A stretch of DNA of 64,000 nt, taken from Neoarius graeffei. Its lineage: Eukaryota; Chordata; Actinopteri; Siluriformes; Ariidae. Location: positions 7,063,501 to 7,127,500 of the forward strand of contig NC_083570.1 of the NCBI RefSeq assembly GCF_027579695.1. Direction: 5' to 3'. Shown in pieces: positions 10,601 through 20,900 of the stretch. The notes beneath the pieces were generated by a model. That model was not told where the DNA came from and did no database searches. It saw only the letters and a list, made by a program, of their open reading frames with translations. The stretch's first letter is position 1. Each line of letters opens with the position of its first letter. Position numbers and translations under genes: made by a program.

Positions 10601-13303
10601 GAAAGTGTCAGAACGTTGTGGCTGCCAAACTTTTTTTTTTTCAAAAGGCATCTGAGTTGGGCGTCTCAGTGTCTGAAGTGTCATGCTTATCAGTATGACA
10701 TGCCTGATTAGAACGTGTATAACATGAACCCCCTGTTAAATGACACGTTTAAGGTAGAAAATCAAGTAATCCCTTTGCATTAGCAACCTGGGATAAAAAC
10801 ACAACACAAAGTGATGACCTATGCTCAATGCATCCCAAACTCAACTCAGGTATTTTCCCTCTTAGAGAGTGTTTTGCCCTTATTCTGGCCAATTTAACAT
10901 GAACACACTGTGTGATGTGGAAATTGGCCTATATACAGTGCACAACAAAATATGAACTTAATTTATTATAACATCATTTCATTAAACAGCCATATACTTC
11001 CCTTTATGCTGTAATACTAATAGTACTGTGGAAAATATGGTATACATTATATTGATATCGGCGCGCGCTGCGCGCGCACAATACCTTTTCTCCTCTGGGT
11101 GCTAAGCTACCCCTGTCTCTCAAACCTAGTGACGCCCCTGGGGATAGTTATGAACGTAAATACAATCTTGGGCATAGATTATGTTATGCAAGTTATTGTT
11201 TTAATGAGAATTCAACGTCGTAGACGCCGCAGTTTGGGGAGAGAATTTTAGGGGAAGTTCGGCTTCCCTTGTTGTCTCTGAGAAATCGCCCCGATCCAAT
11301 CCAATCCATATTAAACACTTCTGTGACCCAATCAGAGATCGCGGGCATCACACGACACAAAGACCTAGTTTACCCAGCACCCCTTAGGTATTTTAAACAA
11401 CCAAAATCGAGCATTGGCTTAAATTGATCATTAACAAACATTTATCTCATTAAGTATTATTTAAACAAAACAATTTCGATGTAACTGTAAGACTAATATG
11501 AATGTGTGTAATGTAGTGCAGAAACTGAACTCAAACTAGTAAATAAGAATGACGCAATCCATTCTCCATTTTCTCTTCTCATGTTACATTCAGCCATGCA
11601 TCGCAGCCTCACTTTTTTTTTTAATTGAAGTATATAAAACAGGTACAATCTAACAAATCCACAAAAATCAGGATAACAGATGAAGAAAATACATGGATGT
11701 AGACAAAAATAAATTAAGCAGAATAACTAGGCCTATAAAATTAATAAAACAAACAGGATAAAAAGATAAATAAATAAAAAATAAATAACCTCAGCAATGC
11801 AGATGTTAGATATGCATCGTAGCCTAACATAGCCTACATAATATGATGCATTTGCGCCACCTACTGGTGCATGTAGGATTCAGAACACAGCAGATGATTG
11901 CAGAGTTATAATCTGATTGAACCACACGGAGCCGAGTACCAGACAGCAGATTCTTCACCTCCAGCACTGACGGGCTCATGGTGCTATTTGTTCGATTTAC
12001 AAATAGTATACTGGACTTTAGCTGCATAGTTTTACTTTACAAGATAGGCATCAAGTCCATTTTACATTTTGGGCGGTTTTAAGTGCATGTTGGCGGGTTT
12101 TGAACATATTTTGGGCTGGAAAACGTCAGCAGTATCTGGCAACCCTGAAGTAAAATTGTAACCTGTCGAAGTTCTCGAGCCCTCGTGCTGTTTTACCGTT
12201 AGATCAATCACATATCAGCTTAAACTAGCATTCTAAAACTAGTTAAAGATCCCACAGAAGAGAGCGACTCCCCCTGCCAGCCTCATGGAACGCAGTGTTT
12301 AAGGCTCCAGATGGGTTTTATTTCCATTTATGAGGGAAAGGAACATACACCGTTGTCTGTGTCTATGTGTCAGCCCTGTGATGACCTGGCGACTTGTCCA
12401 GGGTGTACCCCGCCTTTCGCCCGTAGTCAGCTGGGATAGGCTCCAGCTTGCCTGCGACCCTGTAGAAGGATAAAGCGGCTAGAGATAATGAGATGAGATG
12501 AGGAACATACACCCTCCCGACAGTCAGTGCGCTATTCGCTTGGAAAACACATTTGCAAATTGGTAGAATGAGTTCATCATCACATGCAAGATTTGCAGTT
12601 AATCAAATGGATTTCATATTATTATTATTATTCATGAATTACTACAGTTCTGAACTTCAAATGTTAAAAGTCTGGCCTTTGGAGAGATGATGGAGACTCT
12701 TTTGGTGGAACACAACGGAGCAAAATATTTTGACCCTCTAATGTTGACCTGAAGTTGGCACCACTGGGGGTTGGCATTGGGTTTTTGTCCCCACCAATGT
12801 TAATACCAAACCTACGCCCTTGCCTACATGTTATCTCGTTCTAATTGTTGTGACTTTTATCCAAATGACAGCTGGCAATACGTTGTTGCTTCGCACTTTT
12901 TGTTGATCTGGGTACTAATCTTTGAGAAACTGGATTGGCAGAATGTTGCCTGTGAAGAAAAGAATGTCTTTTTATTACCCTGTGCCAAGTTAATATTCAC
13001 TTCAGTGCAATTTTTAATAGCCATAAATTGTATTTTATTTATTGTTTTTGTTGGGAGTGGTTTTGTTTGTTGTTTTATTTCTTTAGCTTATTTATTTAGA
13101 TTTATTTTTTACATTCTACTGTTGAATTGAATAAGTTGACTTAATTAAAACATTGACTTCTATGAAAGGGTGTATTTGCATGATCATTATTATTTTACTA
13201 GTGGTATAAAATTGTCTTGAAAAGACGTCAACAATAATAGCGTTTATCACAATAATTTCTGAGACAATATATCGTCCAACAAAATTTATCGTGACAGGCC
13301 TAG

Positions 13304-13339
<36 letters not shown>

Positions 13340-14476
13340 GATGTACATTTCAGAAACTCTTCTCTGCTCTGTGGTTCTGGTCCTGAAATGATCTGAACTG
13401 CTGCAGCTGTGGAGAGAAAAATAGAAACATGAGTTTGTGTAAAAGATGGAAAGAGTTTAAAGTGATCCAGTCAGTTTATTCATTTTAAATCAGTGTTTTA
13501 GTTCAAAGTGTCGGGTGAATAAAGTGTCTGCAGAAAAGAAAGCAGGAGCATCGCTAAGAAATAACACATCACTGTGTTTCTCTAGCAGGAACAGCTCCTC
13601 TTACCATGTGGAGGGATTTTGTTGAATTCCTCCTCACAGAATTCCTCGAGTCTCTTTTTCAGATCTGAGAGAGAATTCCTCACTCCATCAAATGAGAGAT
13701 GTTGATGGACAGTGACGCTGGATGTGTGAAATGATGGTCTGTCCCGTGGAGGAGAGCGACGTCCAGAAGCTAAAACCTACAGAAAGCAAATGAAATGTAA
13801 AACCCACTTGTGATGTCAGACAGGGACATTTATTGTTCCCTTAATGAGAGGTGTTTTAGAGAGTGTGTGAGGAACAGCTGGCTCTGTAGATCAGACAGTG
13901 AGTGTTACCTGGAGGAAATGGATGTGATCGTGTGTGTGTGAAAGCTGCTCCAGCTCAGTGACTCTCCTCTGAAGATCAGCAATCTCCTGCTCCAGTTGCT
14001 CCAGGAGTCGTTCAGCTCGACTCAGTTCAGCCTTCTCCTGATCTCTGATCAGCTCCGTCACCTCCCAGCGCTTTTTCTCCATGGAGCTGATCAGCTCAGT
14101 AAAGATCCTCTCACTGTCCTCCACTGCTGTCTGTGCACTGAGCTGTTAGGACACACACACACACACAAGATTTAAAGCTCATCTATCATTCCCTCTCTTA
14201 CTGGGACTGTAAATGACTCGTTGTCCATGTTGTGTGTGTTTCTAGGAGCAGCTCTGTCTCTGCTCACTGCTCACCTTTATAGTGTTCACAGTCTGTTTCA
14301 GCTCCTGCACCTTCTTCTGCTTCTCCTGGATTCTCTGCTGGGATTTCATCTGCTCCTCCTTTAACTCACTCTGAGGACAAATAAAATACATTCAGCTTTT
14401 TATACAGTACGAGCGAACTGGTTCCATATTAATGTCAGTTCAAAGTACATTCATGTTTCGCTCTGAAGGTTATATA

Positions 14477-14518
<42 letters not shown>

Positions 14519-17500
14519 AATGTTCACTAACTGATCTGGGCTGGGTTTCCCGAAAGCCTCTTAAGGCCAAGAGAGTTTTAAATGACCTCTTAAGATCCAT
14601 CATCAAGCTAACGTGGTTTTCCCGAACAACATCGTAGCACAAGTCGTCCTTTAGTTTGCTCGGAATTTACGAGAGACCCGGAGCACTCGTTCAAAACAAA
14701 GAGCGACTCGCTCGCTGCCGAATCCACAGAATGCGCATGCGGCTCTGAGGGACTCTCACAGTCAGCGGGGGAAACTGGGGTTGAATCTGCTGCTGGTGTT
14801 CAATTAGTTTTCTTCTACATTGCAAATACATCGAGTTAATTATCAGAGGTGGACAGTAACGAAGTACATTTACTTGAGTTCTGTACTGAAGTACACTTTT
14901 TGAGTATCTGTACTTTACTTGAGTATTTTTTTTGGAAACATGACTTTAACTTCACTACATTTGAAAGACAAATATCGTACTTTTTACTCCACTACATTTC
15001 TATCAAGGTCCTCGTTACTCGTTACTATGAAGCAGCTTTGAAAGTTGATGTTTTTTTCTTTTCTTTTCTAAAACGTGATTGGTTTTTCTGCAGGTGACAC
15101 TGAGACAGTCTATCAGTAATCACTAGGGTCACGTCACGTCCATAGACTGGATAAAATCAAGATCAATGATTTCTCCGCAGCATTATTTAACACGATCAGT
15201 TGATGGCAGAATGGAAGGAGGCGGTTCTTCTGGGGAATGCACACACCCACGGTTCTATAGCTAGAACCCATGGTTCAGTTTTCTGAAAGGAATAAAGAGT
15301 CGTTTCATTTTAAATGTTTGCTTTGTTTGCCTAAAACGGAGCACATCACCGCCTACAAAAACTCCCCATCCCACCTGCGGAAGCATATTGAGGAATATAA
15401 ATGTTTTATTCTATGCAGTCTAATTAGTCAAGTGACTTTCTGTGGATTTGTCCGCCAAGTTGCCATAGTCTTATCCACGTCTAATGTTTACACATAGTTA
15501 GTTAACTAGGACACTGTTAGTTATGTCTAATACGATTGCCTTTAGCAGCTACTAATGCCTATATCGGGAACGCGAACTGCAAAGACGCTCTTCGTCCTGT
15601 TGCTCTTTAGACTCCTGCTTATGAGTCAGTTCGGGAAAACCACATACAGAGACAATGTTCGTTCCTTAAGAGAGTCTCTCACCTCTCTCTTTATGTCTAA
15701 AGGGCAACGTTATCAGGAAACCCACCCCTAACCAGATTACGACCATTACTGAAAATAAATTTAACCAGGGCTCTACACTAACTTTTTTTTTCAGGAGCAC
15801 ACGTGCTCCTAAGTTAAAAATTTTAGGAGCACAGGGAAAAAAATGGGGGCACAAGCACAAGTAGGTTTTCATTTTAAAGGTTTATTGCAGCGCAAACCTT
15901 AGACACACCAACACATAAAACACAAAATTCAATTGAGAATGAATGAATGAACGAATGAATGAACAAACAAATGAATAACGAACAACTGAATGAATGAACA
16001 AACAGTAGCTAAACAGAGAGCAGAGCTCAGCAGAGCTCAGCAGAGCTAACATCATCATCAAGGACAGCTCCCACCCTGGCTCTGAGTTCTTTGACTTGCT
16101 GCCCTCAGGCAGGCGTTACAGGTGCATCAAAGCAAGGACCAACAGACTCAAAAACAGTTTTTTTCCCACAGGCCATAACCACCTTGAACAATTAGCCTTT
16201 TTCACATTACGTCACTTGCAGGGGAACTCATATCTGTTTTCAGCCTTTTGAATGGAAGAAGAGGTATACGGCGGCAACATATGTTAACAAAACTGTGTCA
16301 TTCACAGATAAGATTGATAATAATATTGCACATTGTTGTTTATCATTACGTATTGTTAGCGACCATTCCAGTCACCTATCTGCCTTGTTTTGGAAAGGAA
16401 GTTTACTGACTTTCTATTGTTGCTACTTGTTAGCCAGCAGATTAGCATGCCGCCTCTTCTTCCATTCAAAAGGCTGAAAATGGATGTGAGGTTCTTCTGC
16501 AAGTGACGTAATGTGAAAAAGGCTAATTACATGCACTGACTGATGCCACTTCTGGCAGGTGCAACAATGCACCAACAAGGACCTAAAAGGACAATATTTT
16601 CACACTTACCTGATACAGTGCAATACTTATTACAGTGCAACCTCACAGAGCAATGTTTTAGTTTTTATAGCTTTTGTATATTTTATATTTCTACACTTTT
16701 ACATCCATACCCAATACAATGCAATACCAAATACAGTGCAATATCCTGAGTTTTGTAGCTGAACTGAGTTTCTATAACTAATGTGCAATTAACATCTGCA
16801 ACTCAACACACCCAGTTGTTTATATATTCTTTGTTTTTCTGCTGTGTTGTGACATGCACCATTTGTATATACTGTATATTATTTGTTTTTCTGCTGTGTT
16901 GTATGTTCCCATCTAAATGTTTGCACTGGGGTGTGTGCTTTCCATCTCATTATATAATTTTCCTGCACCTTCTCCCATCGTTCTAGCTTTCTTCACTACA
17001 CTTTCTTCCTCGTCCGTTCTTTTATTCTTGTTTCCACCATCATTGCTTTTAAAAAACGCCATTATTCTCTGCAAAGCGAATATATTTCTCAGCTCAGTCC
17101 GAACCAGCTCTCAGTTATCTCTCAGTTGAATGATCTGATGAATCCCTAAAAAGCACTTTTCCCACCTAATGCCACACCCACAACATACAACCGTGGGAAA
17201 GAGGGGGAATCACAGAAAGATGAGTAGAAAACGGGAACTGTTACGGGGGATATTTATTGTGATAGTAGGCTATTGTAGCGTCAGCACAAAAGCACCAGAC
17301 TCAACTTTAACTGAAAGTGTTATTCAGTAGCCTAAACTTATTCAAGCTACACACCGAGAAGAATAAAAATGCTGAAATCTCATGTCCCAGTAAAACACAC
17401 TAGCATGGCAGAATGGCAAAAAAAATGTAACTTTTTCACTCCCCCCCCCCAAGACAGAGGCAATGCACGCAACTACAGACAGGGAGCAAGGCGCAGGCAG

Positions 17501-17623
17501 AACACACACACACGCATGTACACAACACTGAACACACACACTTACAACAATACAGGCCATTACTCGTTACACTGCCATGATGCTACAAGCCTGTGTCTCT
17601 CTGAGAGGGAGCAGCCCCTCCCT

Positions 17624-17663
<40 letters not shown>

Positions 17664-17724
17664 AGGGAGCAGCCCCTCCCTCATGTGTGTGTGTGTGTGT
17701 GTGTGAGAGGGAGCAGCCCCTCCC

Positions 17725-17763
<39 letters not shown>

Positions 17764-17815
17764 GGAGCAGCCCCTCCCTCCTGTGTGTGTGTGTGTGAGG
17801 GAGCAGCCCCTCCCT

Positions 17816-17866
<51 letters not shown>

Positions 17867-19623
17867 GAGCAGCCCCTCCCTCATGTGTGTGTGTGTGTGT
17901 GTGTGTGAGGGAGCAGCCCCTCCCTCCTGTGTGTGTGTGAGAGCGAGCAGCCCCTCCTTCCTGTGTGTGTGTGAGAGTGAGCAGCCCCTCCCTCCTGTGT
18001 GTGTGTGAGAGTGAGCAGCCCCTCCCTCATGTGTGTGTGTGTGTGTGTGACAGCGAGCAGCCCCTCCTTCCTGTGTGTGTGAGAGAGCGAGCAGCCCCTC
18101 CCTCATGTGTGTGTGTGTGAGAGCGAGCAGCCCCTCCCTCCTGTGTGTGTGAGAGAGCGAGTAGCCCCTCCCTCATGTGTGTGTGTGTGAGAGCGAGCAG
18201 CCCCTCCCTCCTGTGTGTGAGAGCGAGCAGCCCTTCCCTCCTGTGTGTGTGAGAGAGCGAGCAGCCCCTCCCTCATGTGTGTGTGTGAGAGTGAGCAGCC
18301 CCTTCCTCATGTGTGTGTGTGAGAGCGAGCAGCCCCTCCCTCATGTGTGTGTGTGAGAGCGAGCAGCCCCTCCCTCATGTGTGTGTGTGAGAGCGAGCAG
18401 CCCCTCCCTCATGTGTGTGTGTGAGAGTGAGCATCCCCTCCCCCACCAGCACGCTGAGCGCAGAGACAGAGAGTCACACAGAAAGTGAAGGATTTTCTCA
18501 GAGCGCTCCCTCCAAACGGGGATTTACACAAAAACGGAAGGAGATATTCACAAAATTCTTTCACATTGAGCACTACAAGGCTCTCCTGAACACATTGATG
18601 TAATTTTCTTGTCTCTAGTGTAAAAAATAATATTAGGTAGGCTATCCAGCGCTGGATTTACATACTTTGCAGTTTAACGTTTGATACATTTTAGAATTTT
18701 AAACTCGTCGCGTCTGTGCTCAGTGCTTTCCTAAATTGTCGGCCGCAAGAAGCCCTCGCATGAATGCGCGTGGTTTTTTTTCATCGTTCGCATGCCAAAA
18801 AATTCGCTCGCAAATGCGAGTGAAATGTGCACACTGTAGAGCCCTGAATTTAACACTCTGTTCACCAGAACACAGACAGTTTTAATCAGCTTTTACAGAA
18901 TCCTTCTGATTGAGACACACATTGATATTAAAGTTCAAATCATATCACTGACTAAAGCACCTGTTTCTAGATGGGAAACTATAATTAAGTTGATTTAATT
19001 CTGGAAAGATTTCTCATTCTCACCTGTTTCTCAGCTCTTCCTGTTGCAACTGAGACAGCGTCATGGTCTTTATGTTTCTCCAACATGCACAAAGAGCAAA
19101 TACATATTTGATCAGTACGACAGTAGATTTTCAGCACTTCATCATGTTCAGAGCAGATCTTCTCTTGGAGTTTTGCTGAGGCTTCAATTAATGTGTGTTT
19201 TTTCAAAGCAGGACGTTCAAGATGAGGTTTCAGATGAGTTTCACAATAAGAAGCCAAACACATCAGACAGGACTTGATGGCTTTGTGTTTTCTCCCGGTG
19301 CAGAAATCACACTCCACATCTCCAGGTCCAGCGTAACAGTGAGCAGGAGAAGCAGCTTGGACTTCAGTCTTCTTCAGTTTCTCCACCACTTCATCCAGCA
19401 TGTTGTTTCTGCGTAGAACAGGCCTTGTCGTGAAAGTGTCTCTGCACTGAGGACAGCTGTAGACGCCCTTCTGATCCTCCTGATCCCAGCAGCCATTAAT
19501 ACACACCTTACAGAAACTGTGACCACAGGGGATAGTCACCGGATCCCTCAGGAGATCCAGACACACTGGACACATGAACTGGTCCACAGAAAACTGATCT
19601 ACTGAAATACTGGCCTCAGCCAT
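7111..19623 (-). CDS. finTRIM-type E3 ubiquitin ligase, gene A (six exons)
   Basis: This is a fish-specific TRIM protein of the TRIM25/finTRIM kind: RING, B-box, coiled coil and B30.2/SPRY. Such proteins attach ubiquitin, and many are linked to antiviral defence. Exons, 5' to 3' on minus: 19024-19623 (600 bp, RING and B-boxes), 14275-14370 (96 bp, coiled coil), 13909-14142 (234 bp, coiled coil), 13605-13776 (172 bp), 13347-13406 (60 bp), 7111-7640 (530 bp, SPRY). All junctions have GT/AG. The lengths total 1692 bases, and phases 0-0-0-1-1 join without a stop, giving 563 residues. The 96- and 234-bp exons are the usual TRIM coiled-coil pair. Intron 1 holds hAT elements, and intron 5 holds three nested hATs, a SINE and microsatellites. 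The gene looks functional as read; expression is unknown. Confidence 0.85.
8188..8715. mobile_element. Harbinger-like palindromic MITE
   Basis: It begins TAAAGGCC and ends GGCCTTTA. Further inside, each arm carries CGCAGA-rich text (TTTCGCAGATAG and GCAGACAG at the left; mirrored TATCTGCGAGGA and CTGCGACG at the right). The Harbinger assignment rests on remembered fish elements with TAAAGGCCAA termini. The interior holds an open frame (8428-8832) without recognised domains. Confidence 0.55.
9789..11140 (+). mobile_element. hAT element, innermost layer, zf-MYM/TTF type
   Basis: Ends CATAGATGTCGCCAGACCC and, inverted at the right, CAGGGGCGTCACTAGG. Both sides carry the duplication GGGATAGT (9781-9788 and 11141-11148). 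A short + strand frame near 10403 starts MDIRRFFKK, the usual opening of hAT proteins with a TTF/MYM zinc finger, but it stops after 61 codons. It looks like an internally deleted, non-autonomous derivative. Confidence 0.8.
12352..12500 (+). mobile_element. 5'-truncated SINE insertion
   Basis: It matches only the last ~150 bases of the SINE at 1136, from GTTGTCTGTGTC to GAGATGAG. The 13-bp target AGGAACATACACC occurs on both sides (12339-12351 and 12501-12513), while copy 2 near 49380 has it once. The 5' truncation is typical of LINE-driven priming. Confidence 0.9.
13909..14142 (-). CDS. finTRIM gene A coiled-coil exon (234 bp)
   Basis: The exon encodes 78 residues from LSAQTAVEDSERIF to HDHIHFLQ, rich in Glu, Leu and Arg with heptad spacing. 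This is the dimerisation coiled coil of TRIM proteins. Acceptor CCTAACAG and donor GTAACACT flank it. The protein sequence from MEDSERIF onward is the same in copies B (50796-51029) and C (60798-61031). Confidence 0.9.
14844..15535 (+). mobile_element. hAT element with BED finger, left part (copy 1)
   Basis: The terminus CAGAGGTGGACAGTAACG follows TTAATTAT, the same octamer that flanks the complete partner at 51795-56689. A + strand frame from 15270 encodes MVQFSERNKESF...CLLCLPKTEH...HLRKHIE, a BED-type C2H2 zinc finger (CxxC...HxxxH) of hAT transposases. The right end is missing here. The site homologous to the Kolobok-like insertion reads TGAA (14887-14890). Confidence 0.75.
16040..16950 (+). 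mobile_element. LINE 3' end (L2/CR1-like), split by a MITE
   Basis: The + strand encodes DSSHPGSEFFDLLPSGRRYR and ARTNRLKNSFFP, the familiar end of fish L2/CR1-group reverse transcriptase ORFs. After the MITE at 16194-16524 the text continues as an A/T-rich 3' UTR with repeated CAGTGCAATA phrases. The clade call is from memory of the motif and could be a neighbouring clade. Confidence 0.6.
16194..16524. mobile_element. Palindromic MITE (AGCCTTTTTCACATTACG ends)
   Basis: Both ends carry AGCCTTTTTCACATTACGTC in opposite orientation, and AGCCTTTTGAATGGAAGAAG recurs inverted further inside, flanking a unique centre. AATT stands on both sides. It splits the LINE tail, so it is younger than that LINE. 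Confidence 0.8.
17600..18440. repeat. Compound minisatellite: GAGCAGCCCCTCCCTC plus (TG)n
   Basis: About twenty units of GAG(A)G(C/T)GAGCAGCCCCTCCCTC(A/C) alternate with TG tracts of 4 to over 20 repeats. Unit variants (CTTCC for CTCCC, GTAGCC for GCAGCC) show a history of local expansion. Open frames on both strands (His/Thr- or Cys/Val-rich) are artefacts of the repeat. Confidence 0.95.
19024..19623 (-). CDS. finTRIM gene A exon 1: RING and B-box domains
   Basis: The start MAEASISVDQF is followed by a C3HC4 RING (CPVCLDLL ... CGHSFCKVC ... CPQC, about residues 18-60). A B-box-like CDFC...[13 protein letters not shown] stretch follows at about 105-130, then a B-box 2 ([12 protein letters not shown]...CMLEKHKDHD, about 155-190). 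The exon ends in phase 0 at AEKQ with donor GTGAGA. Upstream of the ATG is a GA microsatellite. Compared with copy B, this exon is complete and unshifted. Confidence 0.88.
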
Positions 19624-19670
19624 TTTCCTGAACTCACACCGAAAGAGAGAGAGAGAGAGAGAGAGAGATC

Positions 19671-19682
19671 AGTTTTGTTTTC
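19671..19682 (-). promoter_or_regulatory. ISRE-like element just upstream of finTRIM A start
   Basis: On the minus strand the sequence reads GAAAACAAAACT, one base from the interferon-stimulated response element GAAANNGAAACT. It lies about 50 bases before the ATG, next to a GA tract. Interferon or virus induction is known for finTRIM genes. The site itself is only a motif match. Confidence 0.35.
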
Positions 19683-20214
19683 TCTGAAATGATGAATCAC
19701 TTCCTGGTCCTGTGTGTGAAAGAGAGAGAGAGAGGAGGAGCACAAACACAGACAGATCATGAACACTCCTCTATTAACCATTTCATATCCCTTCAGTGCA
19801 GAAATATAACCCATGTAGCTGCACTGATTAGGATTAATTTCATGACATTTTATGAAAGTTGATTCAGTGGGCTCGACTAAAATGTCCAAAAAAAAAGTGA
19901 AAAAAAATTCAGAAAAATCTGGAAGTCCAACTCTCTTCATCTAAAGGTTTTGAACACAAACACAATCCATCTCTTTTGTTTTCTCCATCACAACACACAC
20001 TTCTGACCTTCACTAATTCACACATTCCCTCCTCTTTCTTTTCGAATTCAGGAAGAAACTTTCTGTCCAGGAAATGCAGAAGAGAACGTCACGATATTAA
20101 TGACTCAGCAGCCAGAAAGATAAAGGTTTAGATGATAAAAAGATGATGTTTTGTTGATCATTTAAACAAGTTACAGGAAACTTTTCCTTTTTTATCTGTA
20201 TATTTCGTGTATAA

Positions 20215-20900
20215 TTGTGTACAACTGTGTCCAATATGTTTGGCAGAGACATGTTTATCGCTGTCAATCACCTGCTTTGGTTCATTATCCTTCTGAAAAA
20301 TCCACTTCTGTTGCTTGAATCATTTCTTTGCAGATTTCTGAAAGTTCATGATGCCGTTGAACACAAGCTCACCAACAGCGCTGTAGGAGAAACAGCCCCA
20401 GCCTCCTCCGTGCTTTATAGTCCCTTAGTGCAGTTTGACTGGAATTCTTCTCCTGGCTTTCTCCACACAAACACTTGACCACCACATCCATCCAAGTTCA
20501 GTTTGGATTCATCTGAAAATAAGATGTTTTTCCAGAAGCTGCTGTGTTTCTGTGTGTTCTTGTGCAGATGTCACCTTTATTTTCTTCTTCTTGAGGCTGA
20601 TGAATGGTTTCTGCTGCGTTACTCTTCCTCTGTCCCCATGCTCCATGGTCCTGATTTGAATCGTATCTCATCTAGTTGTATCTGCTAATTCTCATCAACA
20701 TCAAGACTTGCTGCTGTTTCTCGGCTGTTTTTCTTGATTTTAATCACAATTTTGCTGCCCAAATCAGCTGGTGGTATTTCTGGGGCTGCCTGTACGTTGT
20801 CTGTTTTCATTCACAAATCCTTCTTTTATCAAGTTTTGCTGATCAGGTGACTGGAGCGGCTTCTTTCTGCAGCCATGTTATGACTAAAGAGTGGCCTTCT
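20215..20900 (-). pseudogene. Decayed Tc1-like transposase
   Basis: The reverse strand gives WKNILFSDESKLNLDG near 20500-20540 and QKDNEPKQ near 20270-20300, the first and second Asp regions of a Tc1 DD34E transposase. QVFVWRKPGEEF and GLFLLQRCW lie between them. Stops and frame changes run through it. No terminal inverted repeats were found, so the boundaries are approximate. From 20900 to 21750 I see repeat-like AT-rich DNA without a gene. Confidence 0.65.

Larger units (their letters stand above)
7994..11293. mobile_element. hAT element, middle layer of the nest
   Basis: Left terminus CAGTGGCGGCTGGTG, right terminus ending GAAATCGCCCCG. Both flanks carry ATCCAATC (7986-7993 and 11294-11301), an 8-bp duplication. 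Subterminal GGCGAAGCTCAGTTTTAG at the left resembles inverted GGGAAGCCGAACTTCC at the right, a pattern of fish hATs. It contains a MITE (8188-8715) and an inner hAT (9789-11140). The open frames at 8428-8832 and 9436-9756 have no family I recognise. Confidence 0.72.
7816..12147. mobile_element. hAT element, outermost of three nested in finTRIM A intron 5
   Basis: The left end is CGGTGTTGCCAGATTGGGCG; the right end mirrors it as ATCTGGCAACCCTG. The flanking octamers are AAGTTAAA (7808-7815) and AAGTAAAA (12148-12155), one mismatch, as expected of a hAT target duplication. The same terminal sequences make up the 83-bp MITE at 32422. Its own body is short once the nested element 7994-11293 is removed (about 1 kb), and no transposase is seen. 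Confidence 0.75.
12148..15535. repeat. Segmental duplication block, copy 1 (partner of 49190-57460)
   Basis: From 12150 the sequence runs nearly base for base with 49196 onward: GTAACCTGTC(G/A)AAGTTCTCGAG, the ATT microsatellite, four finTRIM exons and the left end of the CAGAGGTGGACAG hAT. It then continues to the CGATTGCCTTTAGCAGC stretch and exon 1. The homology starts right at the border of the hAT ending at 12147. Copy 1 lacks most of the 55840-57440 interval and the RecQ- and Kolobok-like insertions of copy 2. Confidence 0.9.
15766..18846. mobile_element. hAT element in finTRIM A intron 1
   Basis: Ends CAGGGCTCTACA and TGTAGAGCCCTG are perfect inverted repeats. The octamer AATTTAAC flanks both (15758-15765 and 18847-18854). 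Copy B near 57660 has the uninterrupted site AAATTTAACACTCTG, so this insertion postdates the duplication or was never in copy B. Inside are a LINE fragment, a palindromic MITE and a large minisatellite. A 62-codon frame at 18415-18603 is of unknown nature. No full transposase is seen, so the copy is non-autonomous. Confidence 0.92.

Noticed and set aside
17577-18106. Several overlapping frames up to 141 codons on both strands
   Set aside because: Artefacts of the TG/CCCCTCCC minisatellite.
17600-18440. CRISPR-like regular array
   Set aside because: The spacers are TG tracts, not unique sequences, and the context is a vertebrate genome; this is a minisatellite.
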